Of a stretch of 64,000 bases of DNA, positions 57,341 through 64,000 are shown piece after piece. The stretch comes from Panonychus citri. Taxonomy: Eukaryota > Arthropoda > Arachnida > Trombidiformes > Tetranychidae. The notes below the pieces were generated by a model that searched no databases, was not told where the DNA came from, and saw only the letters and a program-made list of their open reading frames with translations. The stretch covers positions 28,860-92,859 of the forward strand of contig NW_026515427.1 in the NCBI RefSeq assembly GCF_014898815.1. The letters are read 5' to 3'. How positions within the stretch are numbered: position 1 is the stretch's first letter; each line of letters opens with the position of its first letter. The translations under genes were made by a program, and so were the position numbers.

Positions 57341-60300
57341 GTAAGTTGTAATATTTTTTCGCCACTCATTCATCAATGAATTGAAAACTGTAAGGCTGGA
57401 AATCGAAACACTACAATTAGGTATCTTCGAGAAACTCAGAGAACAAATAACCTCTAGAAGCAGCATGATGACCTTTTGGGCGTTTTTGCTGATCTCTCAA
57501 TCTTATCTCTTTAATGATAATCATACAAATATCTCACTTAATCTACATTAAGACTAAAAGATAAGATATTGAATGATGTCCGAAGAGTAACAACTTTGCT
57601 CTTGATATCTTATGATGTCACTTTAGTTTCCCCTTCATCTTATAATGATAATAAATTTGTTTCCTGTTCCGTTTTCTCATGATTCTAATTGCAACCCAAA
57701 CAATTTGAGTTATTTCACTTCTCATAACGTTGTGCTTGTGATTCAATTTACTTTTGAGTTTTGATTAGTTACTAATTTAAATTGGTGTACATGGTGTGAA
57801 GTTCATGTGATCTGTTTATTAAAAATCTTAAAATTCAAACTCTGAGTTAGTTTCAGCTCTTTGAAATTTGTTATTATCCATCAACTGTGTTGTGTTATTG
57901 TGAATTTGACTGGAACTCCGAGCATCAGATTAGTTCATCAGTCGTGAATCAACAAGTGTCTTCAATAAATCTTCTAATCGGTGAGTTGACCAATGGTCAT
58001 TTACAAATTTCTGTCAATTTTTCGTTGAGCTGGTGAATGTGAGACAATAAGAAGACTACAATTGATCAAAATTTAGGTTGAAATTTTTTCTCTTTAAAAC
58101 TTGACGAATTTATTGTTCAATTCTACATGATAATATATTGAACTATCCTGTGACTATCGTTTTCTAAATAACATGTATAGTTGAAGTTGATTTAATTAAC
58201 TACTCTTTGACCACTGACCAGTAATTCTGTTTTCAATATGCAAAAAGATTAGAGTCAGAATTTAATTTCTAACAATATATTCGAGATGAACTCGATCTGA
58301 AATCTTATCTGTCTTTTTGAATGATTTTACATGAAATCATTTAATGTCCAGATAATTACAGGAAATTGATCATTAACTTAACGAATATATTTCTCAATTG
58401 GTAACTATGAATATTGATGATCAGACAATGGTCAACATGGTCTGATATCAGTTCCAAGGGAAATCTGTTTCCCGGTCATTTCTCAGTCTCCTTTAGAATC
58501 GATTATATAATCGATAGCAAATATTAATAGAAAAGTGTAACATTGCCTTCGAACATTTCATCTTGTTTTTATCATTCTCTTTACCAAACTGGACCATGGT
58601 CAGAATTTTTTTCTCTCTCTCACACGATACAAAATAAAGATAAACAACAATAAATGGTCAACAGAATAACTTGAAACTGACCGTTAGGTATTGTATTCTT
58701 GTCATTTTTCCTTTCGGTTTTTTCTTCCATTTCTACTTTTATTTCTTGATATTCAATAATATCAATGATGTTTATTGTTATTTATCATCATGTTTATTTT
58801 ACTTGACTCTCGATTGACTTTTCTGGTCAATCAATTACCGGACATAAGTTAAGATACAATGTGATCAAATATTTATACGAATACAGAGAAAGTTTCATTC
58901 TTATTCTGAAAGTTTACCTTTGATTCCAGTTGATAGATAAAAATCTGACCATTGACCATCTTCCCTCGTTAGTTTGAATACATGTTATTCAATGATAACT
59001 TTGAACCTGAGTGACAATCTGATCTAATCAACTTACAATTGATATTAAATTGATTCCATCACAATTGTAACACTCACTTTTCATCGAGTCAAATGTCAAT
59101 CACCTTTCGGGTTAAAATGTTATACGAATTGTTTATTGCTTAGAAAGGTTAGAAATGAATTGAACTGATTCATTGGCGATCTCTATGAGTTCTGATGAAC
59201 CATTTAGCTAATTTATTTTTGCTCCTTTATTTGTTGAGACGTAGTTACTATCATGGTAAAAATTGATTATCATCATTATCAAACTACTGATGAAACTGAT
59301 ACAAATATATGTCAATGTTAAATCATCCAGTTAGCCGAAAGTTATGTTATCACAGTGAAAATGCTTATGAAAAGTTCAACATTCCCACCATGGAATCTCA
59401 AATCTTTCAGTTTAATCTCAGGGAAGGAGAAATAGATAAAATTTATTTCCAGTCTGGTGAATCAAAAATCTCATTCCAATCTCATGAAGGAAAACTTCAC
59501 GAATACGAACAAATCGAAACAAAATACTCTCTCTCTCTCTCTTTATCTTTTTCCTTCTGTTTTAATAATCCTGAAAATGATCATCATGTTTATCATGATG
59601 ATTGTCCTTTTGTCCAGTTTCATTTTCTCATGTCAAGTCTACGGATAAATGACCATTAATATTTAGATAACAGTCTTAAAGCATATGATTATCTATCTGA
59701 ACAAAAAATAACAATGACTTCTTGATTTACTCATGATAATCATCATGATGAACATTATGATTTATCGTAACGATTATCATCATAATTACATTGTATTCAT
59801 TATCAGCTCATCAATAGTTTCAGAATCTAATTTCTTATCCATCATGTTTAACCTCATGTTTTTCACAAAGATTCTGAACTCATTCAGCATTTGAATTTCT
59901 AATGTCTTTTGGTCAAATATTGAAAGAATCAAATTTGACCTCTACCGGGAGTAAATTTATCATTGTTAAAGTCGATGACCATTAGATGATAAAACCGGAA
60001 GAGATTAAGAATCAATTTTTTTTTCGAAAAGTTCTATATGATAAATCAATAGTAAATATCTTTTATTTATCAGGTTAAGAGAAAGACTTAATCATCATCA
60101 TGATTATCAAAAATGATGACCAAATGGACACTGGTCATAAAAGCTAATAACGATTATCAGTTAATAGTAATAGTAGAGAAAAAAAATCTCTGTAGCATCC
60201 AACAGTTTCCAAGGAAAATGTTGAATAGAAAAAAAATATCTCGCCAAAACGAATTGAGTTTTATTGTTGTTGTGTCCACTGTTGGTCAATCTGAGTAATG

Positions 60301-63300
60301 ATTCAATGAGTAACCTAATCTCATATCGAATTATATATTTTTCTTGCTTCCATTCTTTATAAAGTGTAACTTGTTTAATCCTCTTAATCTTATCCATATA
60401 AGACACACACTTAATCCATAACTCATTAAGTTTATAATCTCATCCCCAGTTCTCATCAATTTTATCTTCTAACGACATGATTATCAATTTCATCCGATTA
60501 CCTTGAACACTTTCCATGTAACATGATCACAATTAGTAGATTACTTTTAAGTTGAACTGTAAAATTTTATTCGATATCATGATAATCAGTTGTTACCTTT
60601 AATGACCTTGAAATATTAGTAACAGTGAAAGTACAATAAGAACTTTAAATTGTGTTAGAATTGAAACTTTGTTTCAATTTTTTTTCTGCTATTTCTATTA
60701 TCAATCTTATTGGAAATTGATCTGTATTAAAATGTATCAGATTCCAAACCAGAATAATATTGAAAGTACCAGAATCGTAAAGATATCATGAAATCTATTC
60801 AGGTTCATGGAGATGAACTTTAAAAATAAATAAACCAAATATAACTGAAAGAAATGATCTTTGGTTAGCATTTAAATTGAATAAAATCGGAGGTTGAAGT
60901 TTTCTTTTCTTTTTTATCATGACTCTTCATGATACTCGTGAGATATATTACCATGATTCTGAATTTGAAACCGTTTCATTTTTCAACATAGATAAAGGTA
61001 ATCAGAGGAATAATAATGATTCTTATTAAATGATAACAGTATTAAAATGATCTTTTCTCAGTTTGTATTATTTTCCAAATCATTTCAGGATAACATCATG
61101 ATTCCAACATTTCTTTCGGTGTAACTTTTAGCTAATACCTTTAGATTTCACTTTCGAATCTGTATCTCTGAACTTTTCAACTAATTCTTTGTTGAATTTG
61201 AAAAAAATAAGAAACATCGAGGGTGTGGTTAGAACTTTTCATCATATTCATTTATTCCGATTCATTTCTTAGGTTCTTTTATCGTCCATGAGTTCAAAAT
61301 CTATTGCCAGGTACAGAATTTTTCCAATCCTCACCTAAGAAATTTAATATTATCATAAATCGTTGAACTTTGGTAACTTTCAATTTCTAGAATTATTGCT
61401 TACACATCGACACCAAATCTGTACGAGTTTCGTCACAAAAGCTATAAGAACTTTTGAATCATCGAATCGAAATCTCTTCAGATCTACGAAAAGTTGGAAA
61501 TTATTTTTTCTTTTCTAAAAGTTCCAAGTCAAAATACAAGAATATTATTTCCGTTTCTTTTTCTGCCATTTTTTTCTTTTCCTCTCAATGTTATCTTCTT
61601 ATTTTCATCGCTGAGAAAACTTTTCTTTCCAGCAGCGAACTAACATCATTATATTCGTATTTCAAGTTAGAACTCTTCTTTTTTTTTCATTCTATTCCAT
61701 AGAATCATCTTTCCAACTTAAGTCATAGTTTTGGGTTATTTTTTTCATCTTTTGCTTGATTTCATCTGCAACCTCCTTTTCCTCCACCATCCAACCCACT
61801 TTTGTCACTCCCTTGTTACTTTTCACTCTCTCATCAAGTCTATTATATCAAATGACAGTTCCCCATGAATGTGTTACACCTCAAACTATCAAGTAGGAAC
61901 CGACATCACCCTTGATTGGTGTTACTTTTACACGGAGAGAATTCAAATTGGCTTATGTAACCAGCATAATGGAAAAAGTTTTTCAAATATTATTGCCTCT
62001 GATTAGCGTTATCAACTTAATCACTTTGCAGTTGAACAACTTAATCCAATTTAGTGTAATGTGAATGATAAGATTTAAGAACTTTTTTTCTCTCGTCCAA
62101 CTCGTAAGTTTCAGGTTCGATGAATTGATTTTTTTTCCTTTCCATCGACTTGTATTGAATCTTGTTGATTTGTAAATGATAATATTAGTTTGACCATCTT
62201 TTGTTGGTCACAATTAACTAATGTTAGAATTGAATTGAATTGATTGTTGGGCTTCCTCATCATCCTACTCCTATTGATTGGTTTAATATTGTTGTTGGAT
62301 TATCATCATCATCATCATCATGTGGGAAGTGTCATCATTATCTGGACAAATGAAAATGATAATAACAATAAAGTTTAATTAAATCAACGGATGAAAAGTA
62401 ATTGACCACAAATCTGATTACATTCAATTGGCATTCACTTTGATAGTTGATTCAATATCACCACCCACCTTTATCCTCATCCTTTTGTTGTTGATGACCC
62501 TTTTTTTTATCACCCATTTCATTTCATCTATTCACTCATTCATTCACGATTCATTTAGAGTTCATTTTATCTTCATCGTCTTCATGGTCTTCATGGTCAT
62601 CATAATCATCTGACAAAACTTGCTCTCTCAACTCTTTCACTCTTTTGAATGAGAAACTCTGAACTGATCACTGAATGAAACTCAGGATGAAAATTTTACA
62701 GTTCTGATTTTGATAAAGTTACAAATAGTTTACTTGATTTTTATCATGAAAGCATGACCATGACATCAGAATTCAAGATTTATGGATTGAAAATTTGTTC
62801 TTTATCTGATTTCGATCAAGATTTAAATATATAACTAATATTCCACTGAATTATGGTGTAATGAAAATTTTCACCCATTTTTACTATTGACAAATATGTT
62901 TCATGATTTTGTTCAGAATTTTCATCGAGTTAATATCAATCAATAAGCATTTTTTTTTATTTGGAAGATCCTGTCCAAAGATAATGTTATGTGAGTAGAA
63001 ACTACTCTCATGAGGAAATGAAAATTCTATCAGAATAAATGAATTTTCATCGATTCAGATACAAACGATTATTCAATTGAAAAATGTCATATCCATGGTT
63101 GTAAAGCTCAATTCAGATTAAACTACAATTTATGAAAATTCTGAACTCATTCCAAGCTGAAATTTAAAAGATGATTCATCGTCAACAGAATGAATGAAAA
63201 GTTGTTACAAGTAAACAATTGAATTGTTTTCCATGAAAAATAATCAGTTATCTTGAATAATTATTCACTGATTCGAAATGACTTATTGATTAGAATTATT

Positions 63301-64000
63301 TGAGAGAGAAAAAAAATGATAAAAGTGTAATTCCAATTTCTTGTATCATTAATAAGTTTCACTGAATATTAAATATCTTTAGCTATAAACTGTCAATATA
63401 ATAGTTTCATGAGTGATTTCAAGATCATTTGATCACAAACAATGACGATTTTACATTGGAACTGTAAATGAATGGAATTGTTTTCTCAGTAGCAAAAAAA
63501 AATGAATTTTTTTATTCAAGAATTCATTCATTCATTAATTCAATATGAATACCTTTCCACACCAAATACTCTTATTAAATGTAATCTATTTAATTACATT
63601 TAAAGGGTGAGGCTCTTGGTGATTTCTCAGTGGCTTATATTGATATTCTGACTTCTTGAGTGAAGGAAAAATGATCAATCAGTCTAAAATACTATTCAAT
63701 AGAGTGAGAGATATTGAAAGAATATTTCTGTACCTTTTTCTCAACAGTATCTTGAATCTCTATCAAATAATAGATTAGAATCGAGCTTAGATTTACAATT
63801 TAGAGTTTTTTTCGGATTCTTTTCTCCATCTTCTCTTATTCAGAGCATCCATCATATTTGTATTGAATTTCTTACTCAGTCAAGCTCAACATCTTCTCCA
63901 GCACCCAATTAGAGACGTATCGATTTCGTTATTATTGAAAACAATTTGTTTTCCTTTTCTTCAACAATTATGCTGATATATTTTCAGCCAAAATTTCATT
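57341..64000 (+). other. Start of intron 6 of the sidestep-like gene
   Basis: 6.6 kb without any recognisable exon, gene or transposon. Same style as intron 2: CATGA-rich, GAACTTTTT copies, TCATCATCATC tracts near 62300, T-rich blocks at 61500-61700. The following exons (Ig5, FN3, membrane segment) are expected beyond the window. Confidence 0.65.

Noticed and set aside
59309..59659. 116-codon frame in intron 6
   Set aside because: Runs through a CT microsatellite and lacks any Ig or FN3 feature; not a sidestep exon.
1..64000. tRNA, rRNA genes and CRISPR arrays
   Set aside because: None recognised by eye; repeated arrays present have no regular repeat-spacer structure.

Overview
This is an AT-rich (roughly 30% GC by eye) eukaryotic nuclear window. 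Introns have canonical GT..AG ends, there are LTR and DNA transposons, and the host genes are animal genes: a sidestep-type immunoglobulin guidance receptor, an ACSF2-type acyl-CoA synthetase, and a COG3 fragment. Sidestep plus short TTAGG runs points to an arthropod. The compact introns and composition would suit a mite, but the species cannot be fixed from the sequence alone.

Layout. (1) 1-4183: the left arm of a large inverted duplication. It holds decayed antisense copies of sidestep exons 1-2 and a truncated ACSF2 copy, interrupted at about 1191-2879 by an insertion carrying a broken COG3 piece. (2) 4184-7978: a spacer with a GC-rich, rearranged Merlin-type transposase (5192-5829), short TTAGG runs and a foldback element (5887-6446). 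(3) 7983-18991: a full-length 11-kb Ty3/gypsy (errantivirus-like) retrotransposon with 243-bp LTRs, TSD ATAT, a long leader with three tandem arrays, gag, protease-RT-RNase H-integrase and an env-like ORF. Downstream of env lies an extra region that looks like a CCHC zinc knuckle followed by a DEDDh 3'-5' exonuclease. All long frames except gag carry stops or frameshifts. (4) 18996-31167: a relic zone with a decayed zfh1/ZEB-like zinc-finger piece, an older LTR relic (about 26589-30860) containing a solo LTR of the 11-kb family, a gag relic, several unrecognised broken ORFs, and a Tc1/mariner-type MITE. (5) 31882-34807: the right arm, with ACSF2 on the minus strand head-to-head with sidestep on the plus strand. 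(6) 34205-64000: the sidestep-like gene. Six phase-1 exons are visible (ending at 57340), intron 2 is 20.3 kb, and the last exons lie beyond the window.

How it fits together. The ACSF2/sidestep divergent pair was the unit that was duplicated in inverted orientation. The right arm kept sidestep intact as far as the window shows; the left arm decayed. The 28 kb between the arms filled with transposable elements. The most unusual items are the zinc-knuckle/exonuclease-like region of the LTR element and a CCGGTGATGGGG-type motif that recurs across that element in different reading frames and in a non-coding cluster.
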